Assembly (NCBI RefSeq): GCF_023101765.2
Contig: NC_064217.1
Span: 3,782,001-3,846,000, forward strand
Direction of reading: 5' to 3'
Length of the DNA: 64,000 nucleotides
DNA from: Spodoptera frugiperda
Lineage: Eukaryota > Arthropoda > Insecta > Lepidoptera > Noctuidae
The notes beneath the pieces are model-generated. The model was not told the origin of the DNA and made no database searches. It saw only the letters and a list, made by a program, of their open reading frames with translations. Both the position numbers and the translations under genes were made by a program. Below, piece after piece: positions 13,930 through 27,771 of this stretch (position 1 is the stretch's first letter; every line of letters starts with the position of its first letter).

Positions 13930-14120
13930 TCAATGTTTAAAATTGCCAGATTATAGAGCCCATTATGTACTATGGTGGTTACATGCGCCTGACCACCATT
14001 AAGTTAATATTTGCTTGCAACTTATGAGACCCGCTTTAAAATGCTCAGGCGGATCTGTCTTCCACTGTACAAAAGGCCTATAGTCCAGCAGAGGACTGTG
14101 TAAAACCTAAGTTATTCCAT
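13930..14120 (+). repeat. LINE 3'-end remnant
   Basis: The ending ggcctatagtccagcagagg is a common signature of RTE-type LINE 3' ends in Lepidoptera. It is preceded by a degraded reading frame. No intact ORF. Confidence 0.5.
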
Positions 14121-14134
14121 CAAACAATTTTATA

Positions 14135-14520
14135 TTAAAACTAGCGGACCCGACAGACGTTGTCCTGTCTACACGTCTTTAATTTGAAAATTTTAAATTT
14201 TATTAATAAGCTAAAACATTCTGGACCATTTTGATGAAAATTATTATTCAAATGTTATGACAATATCTAACGTCATTAATATTTGACACTGCGATGGTAG
14301 CGCCGTCTGTCGTATCCAATGTAAAACATTCCAAAATCAACAACTACTAATTAATTAAAAATGAATTAAAAAAACATTGTCCAGCGGACAAAATTTTGAA
14401 TCTAAACCATTCTCAGATCCCCTTGAACACACACAAAAAAATTCATCAAAATCGGTCCAGTCGTTTAAGAGAAGTTCAGTGACATACACACGTACAGAAG
14501 AATTATATATATAAAGATAA
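14135..14520 (+). repeat. Interspersed repeat with TA-rich 3' tail
   Basis: Begins aaaactagcggacccgacag and ends with tcggtccagtcgtttaag, cagtgacatacacacg and a (TA)n tail. I recognise this from many moth genomes as a non-coding dispersed repeat. Class uncertain. Confidence 0.6.
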
Positions 14521-17252
14521 ATACACCAAAGTGACCCTTATTGTAATAACTGCCTAAACAAACCCTTAAAATTATTTACAAGTCGGGGGAGAGTCGAGAA
14601 AAAATCTAATTTTCCCTTATGTTTGCCATGTTTAATATTCCGATAGCGTACTTTCTAATATTCACATCGACATCGGCTCCAGAACGTTCCATTTCTTTTA
14701 ATATAAAAATACGTTTTATTTCTAAACAAGAACCTCTATTTTTCTAAGAGGTTATCGAATAGATAAAATCTGTATTCGATTTTTGAAACTTGATTAGAAT
14801 AAAAAACATTTAACTGCCTTATTTATTTTTGACTCAAATTAAATTGAGTAGAACAATGTTTTTGGAATTTCCAAAATTCTCAGCGTTATTAACAAAGGGA
14901 TGAAAATTGTCGTCATTGTACTCACAGGAGAACCCTGTTGTTTGTTTATAATCGATTAATTAATAACGTTATTACAACCATTAAGTTAATCGAACTAGTT
15001 ATTTTCGGAACAATATTACCATTCGAACACGTTCTAGTTTCCGATATACTTCAATAACAATAACTATACGATAGCTAAGTAAAGGTTCCCCTGGGCATCA
15101 ACACAACCCCAACAATACTCGTGTATTGGCTTTCTATATAATTTAGATTGCATTACCCATTGGCGCACTGCAACAATGTAGTATAACTTCTACTCCGGTA
15201 GGAACACGTGTATCGTATTGTTATCGGTTATTCGACAAATAATTGGCCTCACAAATTCTACCGCTGCTTTGTAACCAGATATTTTAATTGGTGAAAGCTC
15301 ACATTTTTTCCCCAAAAAGCCGTGAAAAGCCCCACGCGATAAACCGTAAATAAGTACTATTTGCGCCTTTTTAACTACCTCAATTTCGTTGCCATTAACA
15401 CGGCACGGAATCAACAGAGCCACCATATTTTTATAGGATTACGAAAACTCTGGCACGTGTTTCATATTTTTTGTCGTAAATTAAAAAGTTTGCTCAAACA
15501 TTCTCGGTGGCTGACACATCGCTGTGTTAACCTTAGGGATTGTAGCGCCCTCATAAAAATGTTCGATTCAAATCGTCGCGTCTCCCTTGTTCCTTTTCCA
15601 CCCCATCCCCCGTGGGTAGGTGAGGTGCGCGCGCAGACAAAATCAATACGGTCCGTGTTACGCACAAAATATACGGTGGCAACGAATAGAGATGTCATGG
15701 TCAGCTTATCGATATTAATTAGTTTCGACACTTTTAGAGTGGCAGTAAAACTATCCGAGGGTTTCGGTAGCTCGGTTCATATTTATTTGTACTGCTATTT
15801 TCGGTTCAGCAGCCTGTACTAACAACTTAATAGATTTTTGCGCGGACATTTGATTATATTACTTACAAAATTAGTATGCTTTAGCTGTTTCGTACTAATT
15901 GAATTAGCTACGCTTATTACTATTGTTAGTCATTTTCGTGTAAATTACGACTGTTGCAAAGAAAATAATTTGTGATTTATTATCTATTTACTTATTAAGG
16001 TGTTCTTAGACTTTTTACTTAAGATCTTGTATTAATTATAAGATGAATTAAAATAGTTTTGGTTCTAATTTTATTGAAACGTTATACTTATAAAGAACAC
16101 CACGTGTATACGTACGCATCTCTAGATTACGGGTCTGTACGACCAAATAAACTGATGTGATGAGAACCGTATCACTCACAAAGTAACTAGGGTCTGCATA
16201 CCTATTCATTAGGAGTTAATAATAACAGGTCCCCTATCAATAACCCGTCGCCTGGACACTTAGCGGTGGACAAACAGTAACGTAAACTAATAGATTTATA
16301 ATAGGCGCGTGCTCGATCGAATTATCGATGTCACCCCATCCTTATTGTCATCACTGGCCCACCATGATTAATTACTACAAAATTCGCGCGTTTCACCAAG
16401 ACAATTCCTATTTTGAATTTGTAATACAATCATCTAAATGGTGTTTGGAAATTAAAATGCTTTGTTTTGTCACGAAACATAATGTGATTGGATCGCCATC
16501 TATTGAGTGTTGTGGAAAGTTTAAACCGAGGTTTTATAGGAGCCGTGTTTGTGACGTGACTCCATTATTAACTCGCTGGAGTTTTTATCATATTTAGCGC
16601 TCGGTTCACGTGCTCCCGGATTTTAAATTGGCAATTAACAGTACAGTGTATGGTGCCTGATACAGTCATGATATGTAAGCGCTCGCAAATACCATTATAC
16701 CCTGATAATTGAGGAACAATGCATAAAGTATACTTTCAATTACTACCTAAATTGCCTATTACATTAATGGGAGCACTCATAATTGTCCTCAAAGCTTTAC
16801 AAACGGAATTTAAATTGAAATATAAATTTTAAATCGTAAACATTTTCCGTTGTTATTAAAATGTTCTAATTAAATAATTTCGCTGTTAATTCAGTCGGCT
16901 GACTTTTGAAAACAAAATGATAACAGGAATGGCGAGAGATCCCATAAAATCCAATTAATTTAACGGGGAGTGTCGCTTTTGCCGAGACGTGATTAAAATA
17001 ACAAAAAAGATCCATTACCGCTATCTCCAAGTTGGCTGCTGGATGATTCAGGAGTGGGAGTGAATATTGAACTGGATTATACGTGGATATTGCTTCCGAT
17101 GCTCGAGTATCCTACGCTGTCGGTCTCGGTTATCATATATGTGTACTTATCGCATTGGAGACCATGCAAAAATCCCCTAGTTTGCCATCAATATGTAGAA
17201 ACCCAGTTAAGAAAAAAAATATTATGAAGTTTTGTCCAGTTATATTACAACA
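14521..17252. other. Gene-free stretch with one long unexplained ORF
   Basis: 15361-15822 is a 153-codon + strand ORF with a partly overlapping 89-codon ORF on the - strand. Its composition is mixed, with no signal, domain or repeat that I recognise. The 15500-15720 part is richer in CpG than its surroundings. I do not call it a gene; it may be chance or a degraded element. Confidence 0.4.
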
Positions 17253-17432
17253 CTGCCTCGTTTGTCGAGTGGTTGCAAGTGCAAGTGACAAGAGGTCTCG
17301 GGTTCGATTCCCGGGTCGGGCAAAGTACAAACGTATGGGACTTATAACACAAATGGTGAAAAGTAGGTTGTAAATTGTTAAGCGGCATGCCATATGTGCA
17401 CCTCTGCCTAAAATAAAAGGCGTGACGTTGCA
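17253..17432 (+). mobile_element. tRNA-derived SINE (family B), copy 1
   Basis: The 5' part ctgcctcgtttgtcgagtgg (A-box region) and the B box GGTTCGATTCC with cgggtcgggcaaagta mark a tRNA-related head. The 3' part matches the copies at 27089 and 57134 (gtgaaaag, aaaaggcgtga). Confidence 0.8.
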
Positions 17433-19800
17433 TACATATTACAATACATTATACCAAAGTTATACTACAGTTACACTTTTCGTTTCCTACGGTCATTTTT
17501 CTCCAGTGCACGAAATAAGTCAAAGAAATATCTACCATAATTCCTTTTGACAAAACCTAATATCATTCTGCAGTTGTAATGTAATGTAACAGTATGCGGA
17601 GAAAACTGAATGCAATAACATTTCGAAAATTAAACCGAGAACAATTTTAAAAACGCAAGCAACTACCCTTGCAATTGTGACTCTATTTATATATGTGTAA
17701 GGACGTTTTCTCCTTATTTAGCCTCGAGGTAAGGAGTGATATGCGACGGTTTAACTAGGTAGAGGATTGTGAGTACATTCGTTTTATGAGGAAAATGATG
17801 TGACATGGTAGTAATGGAACCGGGTATCTTATGTACGGGATAAGGAAAGTCCATAGGTTTTTGGGTAATATGTTGCATTGTACTACATTTGATAAGAGAT
17901 AGATACATGTGGATGTTTTATCAAGTTGTTTGTTTATTAGATTGTTTGGGAGGGATATGTGAGGTTTTTTGTCGCAGATGTCGATATTATTGTACGATAT
18001 AAGTACTTCTAATACATCACCTTTATAATTTTTCTTTGGACTTTAATAGACAATGACCTCTGACTTTGTATCAGCATTTATTCTCATTGTAATCCGTTAG
18101 GTCCGTTAGATAATGCTGACCTCACCTAGACTTTTTTATAATAATGTTGACGTGTAAAAGTGCCCTTTTGTAGCTTTCCAAAAGCCAAAAGCCTATTTAC
18201 AAAAATAATTTCATTGTTTCATTGATTTCTGAGAATGTTTCCTTCATAGACATTTTTAGATAATGTCTGTCGATAAAAATACACGCTTGTATAAAAAAAA
18301 ATGTAAGTTGTATCAAATTCAAAATGCAGTTAAAAGGCTATTTATAGAGCACTACAAAAAGGTGAAATAATCCCGAGTCAGTCTCGAAATGGCGGCACTT
18401 AGTTTAAAATAAGTAAAAGTTGAATTATTTCACGAGCTACAATCTAAAGTGTTAATCCGGGTGACAATTGGATTTCCTCCGGGCGCACGCCCTGTGCCCA
18501 CGGGACAATGGAAAATAATGGACAGAAGGCCCATTTATGTTCTGATTTTTGTTTTACTGAGTTCGGTTACACAGGGGTGTCTCAAAATCAGTTTTTCTAT
18601 ATTTAGCCGCTTTTACAGCCGTTGTTTCAAAATGTAATACTGTTTAAATACATACTAACACCCTTTAAAATACCTCATAAACTCATCTTATGGTATATGT
18701 ATTTTAAACTGAAATAACCTAAGGGTACTTTCAGTTTCAACCATTATTTTAAAGCTGAACCTTCTGAGATGATCTATGTAGTGTACGGTAGATTTTGAGA
18801 TCGTCGCTACCACAGGGGTGCGTGTAAATCTGCTGCCTTCCGCCAGGGGTGCCACTGTTAAGTTACGTACAGTTCAGGGTTGTTATTCAATCAGTGCTTC
18901 CAATATTGTTGAGGCCCTGTGTGCGGTTAGTTTCGTTATGTTTGTCGACTGCGGTTTGAGGGGAACTCGGCTTTTTGCTCTATGGAGTTAGGATACCGGC
19001 TTTTTGGGATATTTTGTGTGTGGGATGATGGCTAGTTGTGTAGGGTGTTGTTAATTACTTATTAAGTAAGAATGTATCTTGCTTATTTTGTTATAAGGTA
19101 TATTTTGTTTTATCTTAGTATCGTACTTAAAAACGGTTTATACCGAAGTGAAAGATGGGACGTGTTCTGAAAAAAAAATACACTATCTACAATTCTGACA
19201 AAATCTATTTAATTGTATGATCTTATGTATATTAAAAGTCTCGCTAAATCCTGAAGGCAAAATAGTCATACTTATAATTTTTACATAAAACAATACAAAC
19301 CCTTTTCAACCAAAGAGTTATACACATTCAAAAATCCGCCCAAACGCGATACCTTTACCATCATCCCACCCTTTACCCTCCTTCCCATCTATCATCGTAG
19401 CAAGTAACTCTTAGCCTGATGAGCAGCATGATGTATCATCATTAATCATCAGACTGTCTCAGTACTATGATATACCGCACTTGTCTAATAGACTCTGTGG
19501 TCTATTAAGTTGTATTTGCTGTTTAAGGAGTATTTAGATGATATGTTATGTAATCGTCCTTGAAACGAGAGACTTTGTCTTGTAATTTAATTTAGTGGTG
19601 ATAATTAAGTTTTGTAATTAAGGTTCTTTTTTGTTCGGAAAAATGATTTAAACCTTTAATCAGTTTTATCAGTAAAAATGTTGGATTTTGTATAAGTAAA
19701 GGGTTCGGGTAGGCTTTTCGACTTATACAAAGGACTGTTGAAAAACAACGACGAGAATGTATTCTATTGCCTAATGATGTTTAACATCGATACACGATAT
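17433..19800. other. AT-rich gene-free stretch
   Basis: It contains a short ORF from ATG 18518 whose first 20 residues look like a signal peptide (see findings). No repeat recognised. Confidence 0.4.
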
Positions 19801-19975
19801 TGACTGCACAGTGGCTGGGCAACTGGATGCCGTGTAAAGGGTAGCGGGATTGATCCCTGCATGGAGCAGCTCTTTATGTGATCCTCATATTTTTGCTTCG
19901 GGTCTGGGTGTGATATATATGTACGCATCTACGACGGAGGAGATAATCCTAGTGAGGGACAACGTTTCAAAAAAG
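19801..19975 (+). mobile_element. tRNA-derived SINE (family A), diverged copy
   Basis: tgactgcacagtggctgggc, a degraded B box (gggattgatccctgc), ctttatgtgatcc, gggtctgggtgt and a poly-A-like end match family A. The A-box region carries a small deletion, so this copy is old. Confidence 0.75.
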
Positions 19976-22900
19976 ATAACAAGATGAGTTCTATAATGTT
20001 ATGCTTTCTGTATATTTTAATACGAGTTTGGCTCTACAAAACTAAATTTTGGTAAATTAGTCCCGTACACTACAAGCCCCAATCTTTATGTAAAATACGT
20101 CTAATACTACCCAACGAGTTACGAGGTCAGTTATAAAGCAGAAGTTATCTCATCGTGTTACAGCTGAACCAACTATAATATCAGAACTAACTACAACAAT
20201 CTGGTAACTAAACCACTTAAACAATAAATCACTTTAATTGCTTAACTCATCATATTGCAGTTTTAGGATGAAAATGTAACATGGAGCTGGATAATGTGCC
20301 AATTATACAACCTATCTACCAGATTTTATAAGAGTTTTATGAGATTCAGTTTACCTACTCTATATTTTTCTTTACGATCCTACCTTTTTATAGTACGTAA
20401 TATCAATTAATACGTATTTTTAATCGTTGAAAAGATAGAGGTCTCTACTCAACAAAGAAAATCTATATTTAGTTGATTAAAATTTAAATAGTTAATCAGT
20501 TGGCTCTATGGTTTTTAGTTTTAATAGGAGATAGAACGAAAAGAGGTATGTCAAATCACTGTTTATGAAACTAATTAATTTAATATAATGTTATTTTATA
20601 CATATACTTGAAAATTAACAACATTCATAACCCCGAAAAACCATCCAACCTGAGAGATTTGCCCCTAATTCATACATGAACACTTGAAACTTTGACCGAA
20701 ACTCCGAACCGGCAAGTTTCTATAAATCAATTGGGGCAAACTGTTTCATAGTCGAGCACCTATTACATAGACGTACATATATATACGAGATAAGTACATA
20801 CAGACAAAGTTCTGACAACTTCCCCGACGCCTCGGGAAAGTGGTGAAAGGCGGTTCAACACTGCCTATTACAAATTGTCCTTCTGAGCCGAGAGAAGTAA
20901 TGCCTTAGTACCTATGTACTATATACTGCGGTAGATACGCAAATATACTTAACGAAGTGGAAGTTTACTTGATAAGTTTTATGGGCACCGTTAAAGGGAA
21001 TCTCAGTGTTTCAAGTGCTGCTCTCAAGCGTAAATGAAGTATGGAGGAAAATGTTAACGTTTTCCCAGATGTTTGTTGTCTTTATTGTGCATAAACTGTG
21101 CTCAAATTCTTCGGGAACGAATTCGTAAATAAGTATTGGAAGTAAAGAGTTTTGCACTTTATTAAGCCAGTATTTAAAATTGAAATTTAAAAAGAAGCCC
21201 ATTTATACCAAAAATATATAATGTTACTTAGTCGCGTTGGCTCCGAAATAAGACCAAAATTTACGTCCATTTGCATAGTATCTACTTAACCTATTTCCAA
21301 AACATATTACAATAAGCACAAAGTCGCGTTGTTCCAAAGAAGCCAAGATCACATCGAAAGTCATCAAGTCTTGAAACTTTTAATCCCGAAGAAAACCGCG
21401 AGGAAGCCTCAATGTAAATATATGTACATATATAAGTAATACATAGGAGGATTCCTTTAGTTTGAACGGAACTTGGTATGAGCATGAGCACATATTGGGC
21501 TAAACTCGTCAACTTTGTCGACGCTTAGGAGGCTTCAAAGTTTGTCGTGACAAATACACATTCCCTATATTGATGGGAAATCAATAGCTTTACGAGCACT
21601 TTTTTGTTTTCTATCGGCGCGTCAAAGTTGGGCGCTGTCATCAGTTAAAAATTGATACCGTACTGACGGACTGAGTAAAAATTGTTTATAAAATTAATGA
21701 CTCGATGTGTGTTTTGGAAAGGTGCTTTTTTGATTTTATTGTATTCGCTGTTTTGAAAAGAAACCTTTGTCATAGATCGGCAAAGGTTTTGTTCGAAATA
21801 TATGCGACCTTAATATGACTCATAATATGACTAAGGCTCATATGAGTCAAAATATGACTTTAAAGACATATCAAATAAAGTCATAGAAATTACACTTACA
21901 CATAGAATTAGATTAAATAGATTACACTTACAGATAGAATTACACTTTTTGGTAAATTCATGTGTAGAGTATGAGTATGCATATTTGCAATCATTAAACA
22001 CCATTGTAGAATATTATCTAATAAGTAAGATAAATCCTTCTTGTTTTTCTTTTAGCCACATTTTTCTTAAACATCAAACATAATTAAAATTATCTCGCCA
22101 AGTCACCACACGCTATAAAGCTTAACGTAACTTTCACAATTTCACATCTACTTAAAATTTAATCATATAACAACATTTGCTCGCGAAGTATGCAGGTACA
22201 AAATACAAGCATGTTTTACATGTTATACCTTCCATCAATATCCGTAGCTCTCAATTTCCATAGGTACGCACTTAGCATCGATTTTTTCAATGCCCTCGTA
22301 AAATTATAATGAAGTTCGTTCGGCCCATAAAATTTATGTGGCGATCAAATTAATTTATAGTATCAGAGTGTACTGGAACCATGAGTTATGTCGGTGTTTA
22401 CACGACAAATTGTTGCTGGTTATTGGGCTAATATTTATAGAGATACTGGCCGTTTAATAAACTATTTGGTAGACTTGGCGCTTTTTTTCTATGTTTTTCT
22501 TTGTTATGTACGGTATCATTTGTGAAGTAGTTGTAATTGCAAAAGGTGTGTTAAGCAAGTTTATGTTTAATATTCAATACTGAGGTTAATAAATGGTGAT
22601 CATGAAAGGAATGAAGATTTGATCATCAGTAAGAAAGTCTATATAATGTGTTGTTTTACTTATTATTGAAAGAGTTTCGCGACTCTCTAATAAATATAAT
22701 AGAAGCTAAGTTACGCAAAAACTGAAATATGGATCTAATCTTAGCAATTAATAGAGCCTAAGTACATAACATTTTATGATACTTTCCAAGTTAATCGCCT
22801 ACTTTACTTAATAAATAGAATGATATGAAACGTAATTAATAAAGTTATTATGAAATACAATTTGTTTAAGTACGAATCCACGAGAGATTCGAACTAGCAA

Positions 22901-23742
22901 TAAATTATAACAATATAAAGTTATGAAATTAATTTATTTAAGTTATAAAACATTTTGATGGTTTTAGTACTGGATATTAAATGATATTTTCTAACTTATT
23001 TACGAAATAAATAACAGTATCATTGTCACATATATAAAACACAGGTATCTTGACTTCATCATGACTAGTGTCAAGGTTTAAGATGCCGCTTATCATGCAT
23101 GAGTCTACAGGTTCGGAACCTACCAACGGCAAATACCAATATGATTTTTTCTTACACGACAGGAGTTATTAGTACATTGTCGGACATTTAGTGGGACTGT
23201 ATCATAGCATGGTCTTCCTTTTTTATGGAATCTCTATGGAAAAACTGTGTTCTTGACTGAGTAATAATAAGCTACGTTACAAATATACCTACCTAGGTAC
23301 CGCTATATACCGATGATTCCCTTAAACAGTAGCATTAAGTATAAAATATTTTTCAGTTAGATTCCTAGATCTTCTACTTAATTAACTTAATATTAATTAC
23401 TTAAATGAATCAGACCATAAATAAACCTATTTTGGGAAAGCATTAAACTTGCACAAAGCACTTAAAATAGAAACTCGTATTTCAAATCCAATGCTAATTA
23501 TTTCTGAAAGTTACAAAGGTAATAATAAGTTTTCTCGAAATCTAAAAGATAGGTACTTTATAGGTTTAAACAAGAGTTCTGGAAGATTCAAGGACTTTTT
23601 CTCAATTTTTGTAATCAGTCCTAACTTGAAACCTAAAGCAAGGTTACTCTTAATTAAGTACAAAATGAATAAACAATAAAATAGGCAAACCTTACAAAGT
23701 TATATCTACCCGAGGAAAGTTTCACAGACACGACTTTACATG
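19976..23742. other. AT-rich gene-free stretch
   Basis: Notes only: atatgact-type short repeats at about 21811-21862; a two-unit tandem (attacacttaca) at about 21890-21945; and a possible diverged SINE head at about 23070-23130 (ggttcggaaccta). No gene. Confidence 0.45.
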
Positions 23743-24600
23743 TATATGTTACAGCCAAAGTAATAAATCTTGTTATTATATATACTGTCTAGCAATTATA
23801 TATAACGTCTACTCAATTTAGATAAAGTGATAAATTACACAAAATTAATCACTTTAACTAGCAATTTTATATACTATCTTCAACGACTTGGATAACGTAA
23901 TAAAACGAGCAGCATGCAAGCAAAAATGCACCATCTGTCAGGCAGGGTTTCTATCATGGCTCCGGCGCTGCGGACCTCCGGCGGCCCCACGCGTACTAAT
24001 CGTCGCAGACGGCTTTCGCTCACCACCGCAGCTTCGGCTTGTTGGCCGGCTTCGCCGGCCAGCCTCAGCCGCGGTGGCTCGCTAGCAGCCTCCTGCTCCT
24101 CAGCCCGCGGGCCGCCTCGGTCCTACGCGCCTACGCGATTTTAAATTGCACTCTAGGGGTAGGACAAACAAGTCTACGTGGGGTCGGTTTTGTAGCAATT
24201 CGGTTCTGTCACTAACTTTTGTTGCACAGCATATGCAATTTTTAAGCAACATTATAATTTAATTCTTACAGAAACTATAGCAAATTAGTTTTATCGGAAT
24301 TATGTATAGGGTACTACAAGTTCACCACCACCATTTCCTAATAAAATTTATGCCAAAACAAATTAGTCTTTGATCTTAAAGACAATTTTTTTTTCTTACA
24401 AGTTATTCTTACAAGTAAGGCTCTTGTATCATTTTGAGTTTCACATGTATTATTACTTTGACTAACATAGACTCCCTCTTATAAATAATGTCCAGATAAA
24501 GTGATTAATTTATTACATTATCTAGTGAATTTGCCACTTATATATAATGACCAGTCATTATAAATAATTGCTATTTAATCACTATGACTGTAACATATAT
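23743..24600. mobile_element. Non-autonomous element with GC-rich core
   Basis: The left end tatatgttacagccaaagta is mirrored at the right end (tgactgtaacatata, to 24599). The complementarity continues inwards through tataata/agataaagtgat motifs, giving long imperfect terminal repeats. In the middle, about 23940-24150, is a sharply GC- and CpG-rich core (gcttcgccggccagcc). Open frames over the core look compositional. No transposase. Confidence 0.55.
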
Positions 24601-27088
24601 ATAATATTGTACATACAACCGTCTGTATGCTTTTAAAATATGAATCCTAAGTCTAGTCAAGTATAAAGCATAGGTTCCTAAGGGAACAATTCAACCGTAC
24701 AAGCTCTTACATCGCAGGGAAATTTAAAACTTAGAAGAAAATTTAGCTCGGGAACAACCGCAAGCTAAGCGATCGGCTGGCACTACATAAAGGAATTTAT
24801 TTTAAAAATTAAAACCTCCTTACAAAGGCTTCCCAACTTGCGCTCCGAGAAAGTTCGCAAAGCTATATCGCCGTTGAATATTTAAACTTTGTTGGATAGT
24901 GTTTGCAGAACTAATATAAAAAAGAAAAAAGCAGCTCAAAATATATTTCTGGCTTTATAAATCAGATTACGCGCTTCATTAAAACCCTAATTTACACTGA
25001 AAGTCTTCCTTTTTATTTATATTACAGCAATATTTCATATCTTAGCCGAGCACTAAGTAACTATCAAGGATTTTGTGCTCATCACAATCCTATTAAGTTA
25101 ATGGTGCGAAAAAGAAATATCTGTCTAGTACCTAGACATTAGAGCTACCACAAAATGGCAACCGCTTTACAAAATTCAAAAACTTATCCACCAAATATTG
25201 GAGTCGACGGTCGGAATATTGGCTTAGTGTTCGGGCTTGTCTGGCAACATTACGGGTCGGGATATGTAAATATGGAAGTTTTTCGGTGCCCCGGTAGGTA
25301 TTCAGGCGGGTAGACAAATGGTGCCCGCGTCGGGACACTCAGAAGGTACCATTTATCATGTCTGTAAGGAATGTGTAGGTGTGAGGAGTCAGTCGCGAAG
25401 GCCACACGTACCGAATAGATATTTTTAAGGAGATTTATGCAAGGAGTGAGGGGACACTCGACTTTGTCAATAGACACATTGCGATGGTTACAAGTGGAAC
25501 GATTGGAACCAAACCCGAATTGGCTTATCGATAAACGTTACCTTTTTGGAAAATACTACAAAAAATAATTTTTATTTCAAGATTCATACAATACAATACA
25601 ATAAGATTTATTTCCGTACATTTTTTTACATTACATACATATATTCATTTGCATAAATCTTGGGCTTCAGAAAAATAATATCTCGTTTTATTCCTGATGT
25701 AATATATCTGGAACCCACGTTAGACAGGAACGTGACTTGTCGTCGATTTAAACCAAATTAAAAAGACATTCGTTCAGTCTGTGCATGAGTTTCTTTTTTA
25801 ATTTCCCCGCCGAGTTGTGAACTGAAGGAGCGTGTAAGTAAAAAACGCGGGACCGAGTGCCGAGGACGCTTAAGTACGGGACTTGCCAAGCCCGGGACTT
25901 GCCAGGGCTGTCAACTCTTGACAGGCCAAATTGTGATATATTATGCTTGAGCGTCAACAAGGGTCAAGTGTATTTTTGTGAAGGATATTTGTATATGTTT
26001 ATTTGTGTAAACTGGGTGTGATCCTCTTTTTGAAACGCAATTTGTACGTGAGGTGAATTTAAATGCTGATTTCGTATATTTTTGATCCTATCTCAGTAAT
26101 TCAGTGGATATTGAAATGGAATTGGAAGCTGTTTTCTGTCTGCGCTGTAACTATAAAATGGAAAATTTTATTGTTTCATATTTTACCTACACAACGCAAG
26201 CCACATGGGGCACGTTTCAAGTTATATAAAAGTAAAAAATAGTTAGCTACTTACAAAATTACAAAGAACGAGACATAGGTTAACATTTTTTCTTAGTTCA
26301 ATTTATCAACTTAGTCACGAGCCAGCGAGACGCGTAATTAGTACCTAGCGACTAGTGACAACCCTATTTTTTCCGATCCTTTAGTGTCGTAGTTACAAGT
26401 GTCCGCGGGATCTGCATGCATTTGCATAAAGTGCCAAGTTTCCGGACTTGTGGAAATACTCGTCACTAGTGGTTTTATTTGTCTGCCGATTGCATTCTCC
26501 GAGACGCTCTACCTGACTTTAATTTTCTTTTACATTAAACTTTTCAAAGAATCTCGCTCGAGAGATGAACATTGGAAGTCTTTGAGGAGCAGTGCTGGTG
26601 CTAATTTGATTATGTTACTACTGACGTACCTAGTACTATCGAAACTTTTCTTTATGGTTAAAAATTGCTTTGAAAACTTATGTATTTGGAATTTTAAGCG
26701 GTCGTCGACTATATAGATTTTCATTGTGAATTTCATCAAGTATTATCGTAATAAGAGACTAATAAACTCAAACTCAAAATATTTATTTGCACGTTAAGGT
26801 AGGTATTACAGGTCTTAATTTAAATTTAAAGTACATCTTAACTGCCTTTTTCATAAATGTATAAGAGGCGAAACATATCTTTTACTAATATATTATTTCT
26901 TCAAACATTATCGAACACGTAAAGTCTATATTTTATAAACATAAAATCAATAAATGATAATCAATTTTTTTCGTAGTCTTTTTCTTTTAGTACTTACCTA
27001 TCGAAGAAATTATCTTATTTCTCTACGAATATCTTAATAAAATTACATCTAATCGTGTTATTATTGTAAGTCTTATATTGTGAATATT
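24601..27088. other. Gene-free stretch
   Basis: 25130-25520 and 25800-25930 have higher GC than their surroundings. The first is open over about 70 codons in two - strand frames, without a known domain. 25876-25907 has the doublet cgggacttgcca. The 105-codon ORF at 26399-26716 has no recognisable domain. 26765-26785 (actcaaactcaaaatattta) resembles a moth repeat tail. Confidence 0.4.
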
Positions 27089-27302
27089 GACTGCCTCGTT
27101 GGTCGAGTAGTCGCAAGTGTGACTGCTGGGCAAGGTCTTGGGCTCAATTCTCGGCTTGGGCAAAGTATTGCTGGGCTTTTTTCGAAAATTACTCAGTAGT
27201 AGCACGGAGTCTGAAATTGTGGCAATAGGCTTACCCCCTTTTACATGCGACTTATACCATTGGTGAAAAGTATCCCCTTTCGGGGATAAAAGGCGTGATA
27301 AT
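27089..27302 (+). mobile_element. tRNA-derived SINE (family B), copy 2
   Basis: ctgcctcgttggtcgagtag at the head, a mutated B box (gctcaattctcgg), and the 3' part with catgcgacttataccattgg and aaaaggcgtgata. Near full length. The 125-codon - strand frame over it is a by-product. Confidence 0.85.
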
Positions 27303-27649
27303 ATTTTTAGTGTACTTGAATATTTATAAAAGTTATCTAATTTATTCGTATGACTTGCGCATAAGTGAAGGATGTCTGGGTCAACGGAGTTGTTTGACAC
27401 TTTCGACTTGAGATACAGACCTTTCGAAAAGGGCTTGTACGAGTAGTGTACTTGTTTTATATTAAATTTTGTATGAGTCGTTGATCTGAAATTTATTGTA
27501 TTTGTTGTAGATTTGGTACAATGGGCAATTAAATCGAAGTGGGGACTGCAATTATGGAGATTTTTGGTGTAAGAGAATTGTTAATTGGTAACAATATTTT
27601 GAAGTGAGGACCTAGTCTAGATGTAGGAAACTCAACACGTTGACACGTT
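27303..27649. other. AT-rich spacer
   Basis: Between two SINEs. Nothing recognised. Confidence 0.5.
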
Positions 27650-27771
27650 TAAAAAATGTGCCCCACCCTATGGTTTTCTCCTATGTCGTGGGTGCGTTTA
27701 CAAACATACAAGTTCACATACACATGATATACAGATCCGAAACAACAATTTGTGGATCACACAAAGAGTTT
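27650..27771 (-). mobile_element. tRNA-derived SINE (family A), 5'-truncated
   Basis: On the - strand it starts within aactctttgtgtgatccac and continues to the 3' end (acccacgacatagg, gtggggcac). The tRNA head is missing. Confidence 0.8.

Noticed and set aside
26399..26716. 105-codon + strand ORF with hydrophobic stretches
   Set aside because: AT-rich codons, no recognisable family, overlapped by an antisense ORF of similar quality.
27023..27400. 125-codon - strand ORF
   Set aside because: Overlies SINE family B copy 2 and its flanks; no domain.
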